From Thermosediminibacterales bacterium (GTDB taxonomy: Bacteria; Bacillota; Thermosediminibacteria; Koleobacterales; JARRCM01): a stretch of DNA of 64,000 bases. The DNA is taken from the NCBI GenBank assembly GCA_029982205.1, contig JARRCM010000003.1:1-64000 (forward strand), given 5' to 3'. Below are positions 8,701 through 15,697 of the stretch, piece by piece. Position numbers and translations under genes: made by a program. Within the stretch, counting starts at the first letter, position 1, and every line of letters begins with the position of its first letter. The notes under the pieces were generated by a model, which worked only from the letters and a program-made list of their open reading frames with translations, had not been told where the DNA came from and did not search any database.

Positions 8701-11379
8701 TACTTACAACCTTTACAGGAGCTTCTTAAAGAAATCGTGTTTACAAATTATGGGAAATATTTTCAGGACAGCCCAGGAGGGGTATATATAAGAAACGCAA
8801 GTGTTATGCCTGAAGAAGATATAATATTGCTTTATACAGCAGCAAGGATAGTCCTATGTGCAGAGGCTGGGCCAATAAGTTCCCAGATTAATCTTAAAGA
8901 TGAGCAGAGATTTTCGAAAGTTAAAGAGTTTAAAAGAAATAATATTGAATATATTGGTAAGGATGAGCCCCTCGAGCTTGATTTTTTTAACGGATACGGT
9001 GGTTTCTATGATGGTGGTAAAGAATATGTTATTAGACTTAAAGAAGATATGTGTACTCCTGCTCCATGGATAAATGTTGTTTCGAATGAAAGCTTTGGTT
9101 TTCAGGTTTCCGAAAGCGGCTCAGGTTTTACTTGGGCTGAAAACAGCAGGGAAAACAAACTGACGCCATGGTCTAATGATCCGGTATCAGACCCTCCTGG
9201 TGAGGTCATTTATTTGAGGGATGAAGAAGACGGAAGTTTATGGTCAGTTACTCCCCTTCCAATAAGGGAAAAAGAAAGCTATACAATAAAACATGGATTT
9301 GGCTATACGATATTCCAGCATAACAGCCATGGGATTGAACAGGAATTAACTATGTTTGTTCCAAAAGATGATCCTGTAAAAATCAACTTGATTTCTTTAA
9401 AGAATAATTCCGGAGTAAAAAGAAGGCTGACCTTAACTTATTATATGAGGCCTGTGATGGGTGTTACTGATCAGTTTACACAACAGTATGTTACAACTGA
9501 GTTTGAACAAACCACAGGCACGTTCTTGATAAAAAACTCATATAATTCTGATTTTCCCGGTCGCATAGCTTTTATTGCCTCATCAGAAGATATAAAGAGC
9601 TATACAGGGGATAGATATGAATTTATTGGTCGAAATAGGGACTTAAGATCTCCTGAAGCTTTAAAACGTGAATTTCTTTCGAATACAACAGGTGCAGGAT
9701 TAGATCCATGTGCTTCAATACAAATCGAAATTGAGTTAACTCCAGGTCAGAAAAAAGAACTTACTTTTTTGTTAGGCCAGACTAAAAAGCCAAGAGAAAT
9801 TCATCAAATTGTTGATAAATATATAAAGTTAAAAAATTGTAAAAAAGCTTTGGAAGAAATTAAGGAACACTGGAAGAAAATATTAGAAACTGTACAGGTT
9901 AAAACTCCTGATTTAACCATGGATTTAATGATAAATAATTGGCTGCTTTATCAAACTATTTCCTGCAGGCTTTGGGCAAGGTCAGCCTTTTATCAATCCG
10001 GAGGTGCTTTTGGCTTTAGGGATCAATTACAAGATGCAATGAATTCAATTAACGCTCTTCCTGACGCTACAAGAAAACAAATTCTGCTCCACTCCGCTCA
10101 TCAATTTGTTGAAGGGGATGTACAGCATTGGTGGCATCCGGGAGCCGGTGATAAAGGTATAAGAACGAAGTTTTCTGATGATTTGTTATGGCTTCCCCTT
10201 GCGGTTTCTGAGTATGTATATAATACAGGGGATTATGAGATTCTTAATGAAAAAGTAAATTATCTTGAAGATAAACCATTAGGAGAAGATGAAGATGAAA
10301 GGTATGGAACCCCACGGATATCAGATGAAAAAGGCCCTGTATACGACCACTGTATAAGAGCAATTGAAAGGTCACTTAAGTTTGGAGAACATGGAATTCC
10401 TCTTATGGGAAGCGGAGACTGGAATGATGGGATGAACAATGTAGGAAATAAGGGTAAAGGTGAGAGCATCTGGCTTGGTTGGTTTATATATGCTATCTTA
10501 AAACGGTTTGCTCCAATTTGTAAAAAAATGAATGAGTTAGAAAGAGCAGAGCGCTATATTGAAACTGCTAATAGAATTGCTGAGGCGATTGAAACAAATG
10601 CATGGGATGGTAGTTGGTATAAAAGAGCATATTTTGATGATGGAACACCTTTAGGTTCCGCGGAAAACACTGAATGTACAATAGATTCTCTTGCCCAATC
10701 CTGGGCAGTAATCTCAAAAGCTGGGAGAAGTGACAGAATAAAAGAAGCAATGAAATCTGTTGAGCAGTACCTTGTTAAAAGGGAAGAGGGGTTGATACTT
10801 CTCTTTACTCCGCCATTTGATGAGAGCGAATTGAATCCAGGATATATAAAAGGTTATGTTCCGGGAGTAAGAGAAAACGGCGGTCAATATACACATGCAG
10901 CAACCTGGGTTATAGCTGCTTTTGCCATGATGGGTGATGGAGATAAGGCATGGGAGCTTTACCACCTTATAAACCCAATAAATCATACAAGATCAACAAT
11001 AGAATGTGCCAAATATAAAGTAGAGCCTTATGTTATGGCAGCAGATGTATATGCTGTAAATCCTCATGTTGGAAGAGGTGGGTGGACATGGTATACAGGA
11101 GCCGCTGGCTGGATGTATAAAGTTGGTATAGAGTACATCTTAGGTCTCAAAAAAAATGGTGAAAAATTAATAATCGACCCCTGTATTCCTAAAAATTGGC
11201 CTGAATACTTGATTAAATATAGATATAAAAATACTCGTTACAATATAAAAATCAAAAATCCAGAGGGGGTAAACAGACATGTAAAAGAAATGAATTTAGA
11301 TGGCAAATTATTAGAAGAGAAATATATATCATTGATTAATGATAGTAAAGACCATGATGTAGAAGTGATTTTGGGTTAA
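2752..11379 (+). CDS. cgs: cyclic beta-1,2-glucan synthase (GT84-GH189-GH94), 2875 aa
   Basis: Giant multidomain membrane enzyme of the NdvB/ChvB/Cgs family, which polymerises glucose from UDP-glucose into beta-1,2-glucan and closes it into a ring. An N-terminal TM helix (about 2-20) and a helical region to about 400 are followed by TM helices near 405-455. The GT84 domain has TLDADTNLPF (about 622), HDLLEGSYVRAGLA (about 739) and the QxxRW-like HRWVRGDW (about 773). More TM helices lie at about 820-985. The middle cyclisation domain (GH189, about 1010-1590) has FNWYDTRT, SSVDSGNFIGYL, GFYEAVDYTPERLP and SFMAHHQGM. The C-terminal GH94 phosphorylase-like part (about 1610-2860) has GAFGFRDQLQDAMN and GSGDWNDGMN with the catalytic Asp. 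The length equals characterised synthases and all domains look intact. Single-gene unit between selC and a convergent terminator. The polymer assignment is by family; the product in this organism is inferred. Confidence 0.93.
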   Translation: MLGLILTFIALVILVFLASNKFFKIKTNQLEIKDVLLNPEELEYHAKEISKVHTVSGKKTSAKFLLSRLNSNFRLISSVYKSLINDAKKKKNLSPASEWLLDNFYKIEEQVKVIRQNLRNDNLLELNILNSGFLKGYPRVYAVALELVSHTDGRLDENVLINFIKSYQTQSILSIAEVWALSLMIRMALIENIRNICEKIYETQVEWEKVDKLSSKDPDELLNLIKENIEKTDRVNPSYVEYLLRKLRREEVESSEIISCLEKKLLEFNTTIEKVINEEHKEQAARKISIENAITSLNVVSTIDWNDIFESLCFVNKILREDPLKIYSKMDFESRDYYRKQIEKIAKQYRVSEINVARKAIECAQKASGNGFQDKSKHVGYYIIDKGRRELLTELGYKGKDYFHNYPTYFYLAPVFVLTALICSFFIAYSYLYSGERNIFLSILVGIVVLIPASDISVTTVNWIFTHMFPPAFLPKLEYRNGIPEDASTMVAIPTLLPNEKKVKELIDQIEVCYLANREKNLYFALVGDYKDAQTKNVSIDEKINKAAIEGIKKLNKKYAENQDIFYYFHRHRQYCEKQGKWMGWERKRGALIELNQLLTGSKETSYSIISGDISNLKDLKYVITLDADTNLPFDTAKKLIGAISHPLNKAVLDEDKGIVTEGYGLIQPRIGVDIESANKSLFTRIFAGQGGIDPYTAAISDVYQDLFGEGIFTGKGIYDLHIFNKVLKDAIPDNSVLSHDLLEGSYVRAGLATDIELIDGYPSKYSSYIMRLHRWVRGDWQLIKWLSSRIKNRKGQSIKNPLSALSKWKIFDNLRRSLVSISIMLLFFFGLTVFPGNVFVWLGFAFLAICFPLITGFADYIVLKSYKIREKLNGNLICGLKATLYQAVLLFVFLPYQAFMMTDAIFRTLYRVYISKRNLLEWVTAADVEKNLKNDLKSYFKRMKAAMLIAVATFMFVFFIKPVNLIYTLPLAAIWVFSPLIAYYVSKDEDKTLEMLNEEDITELRRIARKTWAFYEDFAGAKENYLPPDNFQENPPNGITHRTSPTNIGFLLISTLAARDLGYLSTTQMFERIEKTVSTIEKMETWKGHLFNWYDTRTLEVLRPFFVSSVDSGNFIGYLITLKQGILEYLEKPIFDINLVKGLKDTILLIEKESISDISDLDKLIERGSPTLSDWKNLINTLSSKEYGESVWEKKLVDMICWLKNEIDKIFLDVDIEKHPEFLNNDVYIKLKIIMENIKSDISLVDLKYTYEKMMIEIDNILKIVKDKEEESRYLLSLRNDLKILKKNVESIINSFKDLIHRIDKLIKDTDFTPLYDHKRHLFSIGYNVEDEKLINSYYDLFASEARIVSYIAITRREVPKKHWDKLGRALTISEGYRSLVSWAGTMFEYLMPALVMRNYKNTLLDETYYTVIKAQMRYGDKRNVPWGTSESGYYAFDMMLNYQYKAFGVPDLGLKRGLIEDMVVSPYSTVLALPFEPKKAMENIKRLVSDGIEGNYGFYEAVDYTPERLPAGKRRALVQSFMAHHQGMILISLNNYLNENIMQKRFHSDPFIKAGETLLQEKVPLKAIITKEYKEDVEPLEEIEKEDIKVVRKFGIPDSSIPNCHLISNGRYSVMITNGGSGYSKKEDIQITRWREDSLTGRYGTFIFLRNLSSNTVWSATYDPIHKEPDGYKAVFSLHKAKFMRTDDNIDTHTEIVVSPEDDVEIRKVTLTNHGNKAAVIELTSYLEIVISSHAADIAHPAFNNLFVRTEVIPECDSLIASRRPRDQKQATVWSFHTITVEGETVGNLQYETNRCNFIGRGRNISNPAALTQPLTNTTGIVLDPIMSLRRRAKVEPGEKVTISYITGIASSRDETLELSKKYYDGSSIHRAFELALTRSQVETVYLNLKTDEIETYQDLISHILFLSPLRRKNKELLKRNTKGQTGLWPYGISGDLPIVLISIKHANGIDRVRELLKAHEYWKTKGLLVDLVILNEDESSYLQPLQELLKEIVFTNYGKYFQDSPGGVYIRNASVMPEEDIILLYTAARIVLCAEAGPISSQINLKDEQRFSKVKEFKRNNIEYIGKDEPLELDFFNGYGGFYDGGKEYVIRLKEDMCTPAPWINVVSNESFGFQVSESGSGFTWAENSRENKLTPWSNDPVSDPPGEVIYLRDEEDGSLWSVTPLPIREKESYTIKHGFGYTIFQHNSHGIEQELTMFVPKDDPVKINLISLKNNSGVKRRLTLTYYMRPVMGVTDQFTQQYVTTEFEQTTGTFLIKNSYNSDFPGRIAFIASSEDIKSYTGDRYEFIGRNRDLRSPEALKREFLSNTTGAGLDPCASIQIEIELTPGQKKELTFLLGQTKKPREIHQIVDKYIKLKNCKKALEEIKEHWKKILETVQVKTPDLTMDLMINNWLLYQTISCRLWARSAFYQSGGAFGFRDQLQDAMNSINALPDATRKQILLHSAHQFVEGDVQHWWHPGAGDKGIRTKFSDDLLWLPLAVSEYVYNTGDYEILNEKVNYLEDKPLGEDEDERYGTPRISDEKGPVYDHCIRAIERSLKFGEHGIPLMGSGDWNDGMNNVGNKGKGESIWLGWFIYAILKRFAPICKKMNELERAERYIETANRIAEAIETNAWDGSWYKRAYFDDGTPLGSAENTECTIDSLAQSWAVISKAGRSDRIKEAMKSVEQYLVKREEGLILLFTPPFDESELNPGYIKGYVPGVRENGGQYTHAATWVIAAFAMMGDGDKAWELYHLINPINHTRSTIECAKYKVEPYVMAADVYAVNPHVGRGGWTWYTGAAGWMYKVGIEYILGLKKNGEKLIIDPCIPKNWPEYLIKYRYKNTRYNIKIKNPEGVNRHVKEMNLDGKLLEEKYISLINDSKDHDVEVILG

Positions 11380-11385
11380 ATATTA

Positions 11386-11437
11386 AACTCACCCTTTAAA
11401 GTGACTAACTCTTTCTTTAAGGGTGAGTTCTTTTATT
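11386..11437. terminator. bidirectional terminator between cgs and the DUF1657 gene
   Basis: A 15-16 bp inverted repeat (AACTCACCCTTTAAAG at 11386-11401, CTTTAAGGGTGAGTT at 11415-11429), T-rich on the plus side and with A residues before it for the minus side. It separates the convergent genes. Confidence 0.85.
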
Positions 11438-11663
11438 ATTGTTGCTGTTTTTTTGGCTGCTGTTGTTGATACATAGGATTATTTTTTTCAAGGTAACTCA
11501 GCCTTAAGTTTAATGAATTGATATGCCGCTGCATATCTTGGCTCATTTCCTGAAACATCTTTTTAACAGTTTCATCTTGAGTGCTCTCAGCGAAAGTGGC
11601 ATATGTTCCCAGAAGGAGTTGTGCTGTAGCAACAGTTTTTTGTAAGTCGCTTTGTATTGTCAT
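11436..11663 (-). CDS. DUF1657 family protein, spoVA-associated
   Basis: 75 aa, helical, soluble, with a Gln-rich tail (QQQQPKKQQQ). The segment SDLQKTVATAQLLLGTYA and the following amphipathic helices match the DUF1657 family, whose members sit beside spoVA genes and are made in spores. GGAGG precedes the ATG at 11663. It is the last gene of the minus-strand unit spoVAC-spoVAD-spoVAEb-DUF1657, 17 bases after spoVAEb. This order resembles the mobile spoVA2mob operon of bacilli, where DUF1657 genes flank spoVAC-D-Eb. The biochemical role is unknown. Confidence 0.8.
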   Translation of the reverse strand: MTIQSDLQKTVATAQLLLGTYATFAESTQDETVKKMFQEMSQDMQRHINSLNLRLSYLEKNNPMYQQQQPKKQQQ

Positions 11664-11680
11664 ATTATTACCTCCTTGAA

Positions 11681-12040
11681 TTATCCTTTTGGATGGAATA
11701 TTATCGCAGTTAGAAAACCAAAAACAATGGCTGCAGTAATTCCTGTGCTTGTAAGTTCGAACATTCCAGTAAGCACACCTATAACCCCATGTTTTTGGGC
11801 TTCACTTATAGCTCCTTTGACAAGAGTATTTCCAAAGCTGGATATGGGCATTGTGGCTCCTGCCCCGGCAAAATCAACTAGTGAATCATATATACCGAAT
11901 CCTCCTAATATACCACCTAAAACAGTAAGCCCTGCTAAAACATGGCCTGGAGTAAAACGAGTAAGGTCTAAAACAAGTTGGGCTGCCATACAAATGAGGC
12001 CACCTACTAAAAAAGAGAACAAATAAATTTTAGCTTCCAA
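11681..12040 (-). CDS. spoVAEb: stage V sporulation protein AE, SpoVAEb type
   Basis: 119 aa, small integral membrane protein with about four hydrophobic segments and the conserved core LGGFGIYDSLVDFAGAGATMPISSFG. Part of the SpoVA channel in the spore inner membrane that moves calcium dipicolinate into the forespore and out during germination. It shares the xxGAGAxxPxxxFGN pattern with SpoVAC. The start is TTG at 12040, chosen for the AAGGAG about 10 bases upstream and the family N-terminus (KIYLFSFLVGGLIC). It lies 14 bases after spoVAD. Confidence 0.93.
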   Translation of the reverse strand: MEAKIYLFSFLVGGLICMAAQLVLDLTRFTPGHVLAGLTVLGGILGGFGIYDSLVDFAGAGATMPISSFGNTLVKGAISEAQKHGVIGVLTGMFELTSTGITAAIVFGFLTAIIFHPKG

Positions 12041-12054
12041 TTATAAACACTCCT

Positions 12055-13095
12055 TTAAATCATTTCAATACTAACAGAATGAGCAATTGAGGGTATATTT
12101 TCGCCCTGCTGGCAGGAAATAGGGCTGTGTAATGCCCCGGTTGCAGTTAATAACAACCTTTTATACGTTCCGTCTAAAAGCTTTTTATACAGATAACCAT
12201 ATGTTACAACAGCTGAGGAAGCACAACCACTTGCTCCTGCATGAACATCCTGTTTTTCTAAATCATAAAGCATCAGACCACAATCCTTAAAATTTTTTGA
12301 AAGATCAAATCCTCCCTGGCTTATAGCAAGTTCAATTGCTAACTGATGTCCAAATTTACCAAGGTCTCCGGATACTATAAGGTCATAATACTCTGGCCCC
12401 CTGCCTGTATCAGCAAAATGTTGAACTAAAGTAGAAGCAGCAGCAGGTGCCATTGCCGCACCAAGATTTAAAGGGTCTTTACAGGCAAGATCTTCTACTT
12501 TTCCTATTGTTACATGGGTGATTTTAGGCCCATTTCCTTCCTTTGACACTATAGCAGCCCCGGCTCCTGTTACGGTTCTCTGAGAGAACGGCTTTTTGTG
12601 GCTGCCGTACTCTGTAGGATATCTATACTGTCTTTCTGCTGATGAATTGTGGCTTGAAGTTGCAACTAATATGTTTGAAGCACATCCACTTTCAATGATC
12701 ATTGATGCTATCGCCAATCCTTCTGCCGAAGTTGAACAAGCACCATAAAGGCCCAAGAATGGGATAGTAAGCTCTAAAGCTGAAAAACCTGAAGTAATGA
12801 TTTGATTCAAAAGGTCTCCTGCTAAAAACAGGTCAATTTCCTGAGGGGTTTTTCCTGCCTTTGTCAATGCTGTGAAGCAGGCATTAAGCATCATTTCCTT
12901 TTCAGCTTTTTCAAAACTCAGTTCACCAGCTAAGTTGTCTGTGTAAATATGATCAAAGTATTCCTTTAAAGGCCCTTTTCCCTCAAAAGGCCCAACTACA
13001 GTTGCCGTATTAATAATGGCCGGTTGGGTGTCAATAACAAAGGTCTGTTTACCAACTTTTTTTCCCAATATATATCTCTCCCTCATAGTTATCAT
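12055..13095 (-). CDS. spoVAD: stage V sporulation protein AD
   Basis: 346 aa soluble SpoVA subunit with a ketoacyl-synthase/thiolase-like fold; the family binds dipicolinic acid and sits on the outer face of the spore inner membrane. Visible: ACSTSAEGLAIASMII (the thiolase-like cysteine loop), VTGAGAAIV, the HAGASGCASSAVVTYGY region, and length typical of the family. Translation probably starts at ATG 13095; a second ATG three codons on is possible and neither has a strong ribosome site, which fits translational coupling to spoVAC 10 bases upstream. Confidence 0.95.
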   Translation of the reverse strand: MITMRERYILGKKVGKQTFVIDTQPAIINTATVVGPFEGKGPLKEYFDHIYTDNLAGELSFEKAEKEMMLNACFTALTKAGKTPQEIDLFLAGDLLNQIITSGFSALELTIPFLGLYGACSTSAEGLAIASMIIESGCASNILVATSSHNSSAERQYRYPTEYGSHKKPFSQRTVTGAGAAIVSKEGNGPKITHVTIGKVEDLACKDPLNLGAAMAPAAASTLVQHFADTGRGPEYYDLIVSGDLGKFGHQLAIELAISQGGFDLSKNFKDCGLMLYDLEKQDVHAGASGCASSAVVTYGYLYKKLLDGTYKRLLLTATGALHSPISCQQGENIPSIAHSVSIEMI

Positions 13096-13105
13096 TTAAT
13101 AATCA

Positions 13106-13576
13106 TCAATAAATAAATATGGCATAAATTAATCCTATAAAAAATGCTGTTACCACTCCGAAAGTTATGACTGATCCTGCTAACATAAACATCTTACTTC
13201 CAACTCCTAAAACCAAACCTTCCCGTTTGAACTCCAGTGCAGATGAAACAACGGAATTGGCAAATCCGGTAACCGGGACGGCGAGACCGGCGCCAGCGTA
13301 TTTTGCTAAATTGTCAAAAACTCCCAATCCAGTTAAAAGTGCACCTATAAAAATCATAGTAGCAACAGCCGGGTTTCCTGCTTCAGCAGAAGAAAGGCCT
13401 AATAACATTTTATATAAGTCAGTAATGAACTGGCCGATTACACAAACAATACCTCCTGTTATGAAAGCAAGAATAGCATTTCGAAAAAGTGTAGGTCTGG
13501 GTTGTAGCTTTCTGACTTTTTCTTGATACCTTTTCTGCGTTGTTGTTAAGGGTTTTTTCTTAGGAGCTCGCGCCAT
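13106..13576 (-). CDS. spoVAC: stage V sporulation protein AC
   Basis: 156 aa membrane protein, first gene of the spoVAC-spoVAD-spoVAEb-DUF1657 unit. A basic N-terminus (ARAPKKKPLTTTQKRYQEKV) precedes several TM helices and the signature FDNLAKYAGAGLAVPVTGFAN. SpoVAC is described as the mechanosensitive pore of the dipicolinate channel. GAGGTGATAAC precedes the ATG. Transcription is expected late in the forespore (sigma-G), but I could not pick a convincing sigma-G promoter by eye. Confidence 0.95.
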   Translation of the reverse strand: MARAPKKKPLTTTQKRYQEKVRKLQPRPTLFRNAILAFITGGIVCVIGQFITDLYKMLLGLSSAEAGNPAVATMIFIGALLTGLGVFDNLAKYAGAGLAVPVTGFANSVVSSALEFKREGLVLGVGSKMFMLAGSVITFGVVTAFFIGLIYAIFIY

Positions 13577-13661
13577 GTTATCACCTCTTTATCTTTTTAA
13601 TCTTGGTTAAGTTTATTTTTGACTTTTAGTTAAGACTTTATACTTGTTATATAATTGTTAT

Positions 13662-13689
13662 AAAAAAACCCGGTAAGCCGGGTTTTTTT
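13662..13689. terminator. terminator downstream of sspI
   Basis: Perfect hairpin AACCCGG-TAAG-CCGGGTT flanked by A and T runs on both sides (13662-13689). The minus-strand stop of sspI overlaps the T run, so it serves sspI; it could also block readthrough into spoVAC. Confidence 0.85.
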
Positions 13690-13897
13690 ATTTTAAAGCA
13701 CCTTCTATCCAGTTCATAATAGTATCTTTTTGATTTGCATCGCTTTTCTGCCAGATAGCTTCAAAAAGAATTCCCAGCCCAGGTAAAGCATTTTCTTCTC
13801 TAGTATTGATGGCATCCTGAATAAATTCACGAATGTTTTCTTTAGACTCACCCTTCAACCCTGAAAGTATTACCTGACGAATGTCCATTTGTGGCAT
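13688..13897 (-). CDS. sspI: small acid-soluble spore protein SspI
   Basis: 69 aa. The segment LPGLGILFEAIWQ followed by a helix ending in WIEGALK, and the N-terminal DIRQVILSGLKG, match the SspI family of minor SASPs, known in Bacillus as spore-specific with no clear single-mutant phenotype. Length is typical. GGAGGC lies 8 bases before the ATG. Monocistronic, with its own terminator; forespore expression is expected from the family. Confidence 0.9.
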   Translation of the reverse strand: MPQMDIRQVILSGLKGESKENIREFIQDAINTREENALPGLGILFEAIWQKSDANQKDTIMNWIEGALK

Positions 13898-14019
13898 TTT
13901 AAAAGCCTCCTTTAAAAATAATTACTAAATGTAGGATACCCATTAATATGATTGATTATTATTTTTTTTTAAACTCAAACGGTGGCAGAGGCTCTGTTAA
14001 GTCATAATGTCCAACAGAT

Positions 14020-14307
14020 TCAATTTTTCTGCCTTTCGATTGAAATTATTTTAAGCGAAGAGGTTTCACCTGACAAAATCTTAATCTTACTTTTGGGAAT
14101 TTCAAATTGTTTAGAAAGATATTTTATGATTTCTTTATTTGCTTTACCCTTTTCTGGTGCTGATTTAACATTAAGTTTTAAGGTTCCATCATCAAGTTGA
14201 TTTGTGAACTCAGTTTTTGGCATTTTTGTAGAAACTTTGATTTTTAGAGTAACCTTACCAGAAGTATCGAGTTTGTGTTGATATTTTTTGATTAAGTCTT
14301 TAAGCAT
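14020..14307 (-). CDS. DUF167 (YggU/UPF0235) family protein
   Basis: 95 aa. The family core is seen in GTLKLNVKSAPEKGKANKEIIKYLSKQF followed by IKILSGETSSLKIISI (compare the usual VxAPPxxGKANxxL…GxxSRxKxV). A helical extension of about 20 residues (LKDLIKKYQHKLDTSG) precedes it. Function unknown across the family, which is small, soluble and widespread. Divergent from the HypA-like gene across a 160-base spacer. Confidence 0.85.
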   Translation of the reverse strand: MLKDLIKKYQHKLDTSGKVTLKIKVSTKMPKTEFTNQLDDGTLKLNVKSAPEKGKANKEIIKYLSKQFEIPKSKIKILSGETSSLKIISIERQKN

Positions 14308-14467
14308 AAAAAATCACTCCAGGTTTTTTGCTTTATTATATCACAACAAAAATGTTTTGAATAAATTGTTTGATATAGCGAATAAATTATGAGTTTGGAG
14401 AATAGAAAATGTAATAACCGAATGTTTGGTGGATTAAACTTAATTTTGTAAAAGGGGAGGAAAAGGC

Positions 14468-14707
14468 ATGCACGAAAAACCAATAATACAAAACATTCTT
14501 GAAATAGTTAAGGAAAATGCAAGAAAAGAAGGGATTAACAGAGTTACAAAATTAAAAGTAAAGGTCGGAGAAAACAGCAGTATAAAAACCGATGTTTTAA
14601 GATCTGTTTTCGAAAGTTTATCATATGGAACTCCTGTGCAGGGTGCACAGCTGGAAATTGAGAAGGTTAAAGGAAGGCTTGATTTGGTTTTGGAAAGTTT
14701 TGAATGA
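14468..14707 (+). CDS. HypA-like mini-protein lacking the zinc-finger domain
   Basis: 79 aa. It begins MHE and continues with the HypA/HybF nickel-binding domain pattern (IIQNILEIVKENARKEGI, then RVTKLKVKVGENSSI, then FESLSYGTPVQGAQLEIEKV). In HypA the Met1-His2 end binds nickel for hydrogenase or urease maturation. Full HypA (about 115 aa) goes on with two CxxC zinc motifs; this protein ends before them and contains no cysteine. No hydrogenase or other hyp genes are nearby. GGGGAGG lies 8 bases before the ATG. It could be a stand-alone paralogue with another role or a shortened gene; no frameshifted zinc domain follows. Confidence 0.75.
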   Translation: MHEKPIIQNILEIVKENARKEGINRVTKLKVKVGENSSIKTDVLRSVFESLSYGTPVQGAQLEIEKVKGRLDLVLESFE

Positions 14708-14708
14708 T

Positions 14709-15173
14709 TTAAGGTTCAGGGATTTTTTCCTCAAGGAATACTTTCAAAAACAACTCCATTTGAGTATCCATTACTATAACTTCAACTTTTAAAAGATAAT
14801 CTTTTCCTTCAATCGTTAGTTTTCTATCATTTACAATATTGTAAATCAGAAGCGGGTCTATTTTATCTATCTCTTCACCAATAAGGTCTTTTAAGAGTTC
14901 AGCAACCTTTTGCTTTATTTTAATTTTAACATGACTATTGTTGTTTTGAGTATCTGGAAATACTATAATTTCTTTTACATGGCGTTTCCATCGTTCGGCA
15001 AGGCTTTTTTCGAGTTTTTCCAGCCTTGTTTCTTGTTCACTTATTTTAAAAAGCATGGATTCCCTTTCAAGATATAGGGAATCTATTTTTTTTGCAATGA
15101 AAAGATTTAATCCTGCAGCCCCCAGTATAATTCCAAACAAAAATGCAGAAATAAAAGGAAAAACTTTTTTCAT
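14709..15173 (-). CDS. YtrI-like sporulation membrane protein
   Basis: 154 aa. One N-terminal TM helix (about 5-27), then a coiled coil (about 32-65, LYLERESMLFKISEQE…LEKLEKS) and an alpha/beta C-terminal domain outside the membrane. The gene directly follows ytrH, with which it shares a base (15173); in Bacillus subtilis ytrH is paired with ytrI, a mother-cell (sigma-E) sporulation gene of the same single-TM design. The YtrI name rests on this pairing and architecture, since sequence similarity cannot be measured here. Confidence 0.6.
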   Translation of the reverse strand: MKKVFPFISAFLFGIILGAAGLNLFIAKKIDSLYLERESMLFKISEQETRLEKLEKSLAERWKRHVKEIIVFPDTQNNNSHVKIKIKQKVAELLKDLIGEEIDKIDPLLIYNIVNDRKLTIEGKDYLLKVEVIVMDTQMELFLKVFLEEKIPEP

Positions 15174-15502
15174 TATTTTGACGCCCCTCTAAAAGACATG
15201 ATTATCCAATAACCAATGTGAGAACCAAAGAAGGCTCCAATAATAACTATAAAATGCCTGAGCAATGTCCCTATTTGCCCTCCTAAAATACCAGATTCGA
15301 TTATTCGAATTGTAGGGAATGTGCCACCTATGGCTACAACCAATGCCCATATACGTACATCTTTAGCAAGGTTTTCCATAGTTTCCAGCGGAGAGCCAAA
15401 AGTTAAGAGACTTCCTAATGAACCAATGATTGAAGCGCCAAGGACAACTCCTAAGGCTGTAAAAAAAGGTAGAAGAAGCTCTTTTAAAATTTTTATTGTC
15501 AT
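15173..15502 (-). CDS. ytrH: sporulation protein YtrH
   Basis: 109 aa integral membrane protein with three to four hydrophobic helices (LLLPFFTALGVVLGASIIGS, VWALVVAIGG-like, FIVIIGAFFGSHIGYWIIM). Length, GGTFPTIRIIESGILGGQIG and helix pattern fit the YtrH family, needed for efficient sporulation in B. subtilis. Upstream of the ytrI-like gene on the minus strand. In Bacillus ytrH/ytrI adjoin dnaE; here dnaE lies about 8 kb away, a looser form of the same neighbourhood. Confidence 0.85.
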   Translation of the reverse strand: MTIKILKELLLPFFTALGVVLGASIIGSLGSLLTFGSPLETMENLAKDVRIWALVVAIGGTFPTIRIIESGILGGQIGTLLRHFIVIIGAFFGSHIGYWIIMSFRGASK

Positions 15503-15697
15503 ATGTCTTACACCCCATTAGAATTTTATTCAGCATATATGTTTAATATGTTGAATTAAAAATGGTTATTTTTGTTTTTGCTTGTTACACTAATAAGATT
15601 TTACGTAGAATAAAAACTTTAACACAAACGGATACTGATGATAAAATAAACATATAATATGACGGTTGGCTATAAAATTGTTTTGAGGGGTGTTTTT

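Noticed and set aside
11652-12026. 124-aa plus-strand frame opposite spoVAEb, and a similar one opposite spoVAC at 13167-13526
   Set aside because: Antisense shadows of conserved membrane protein genes; no family resemblance and no ribosome sites.
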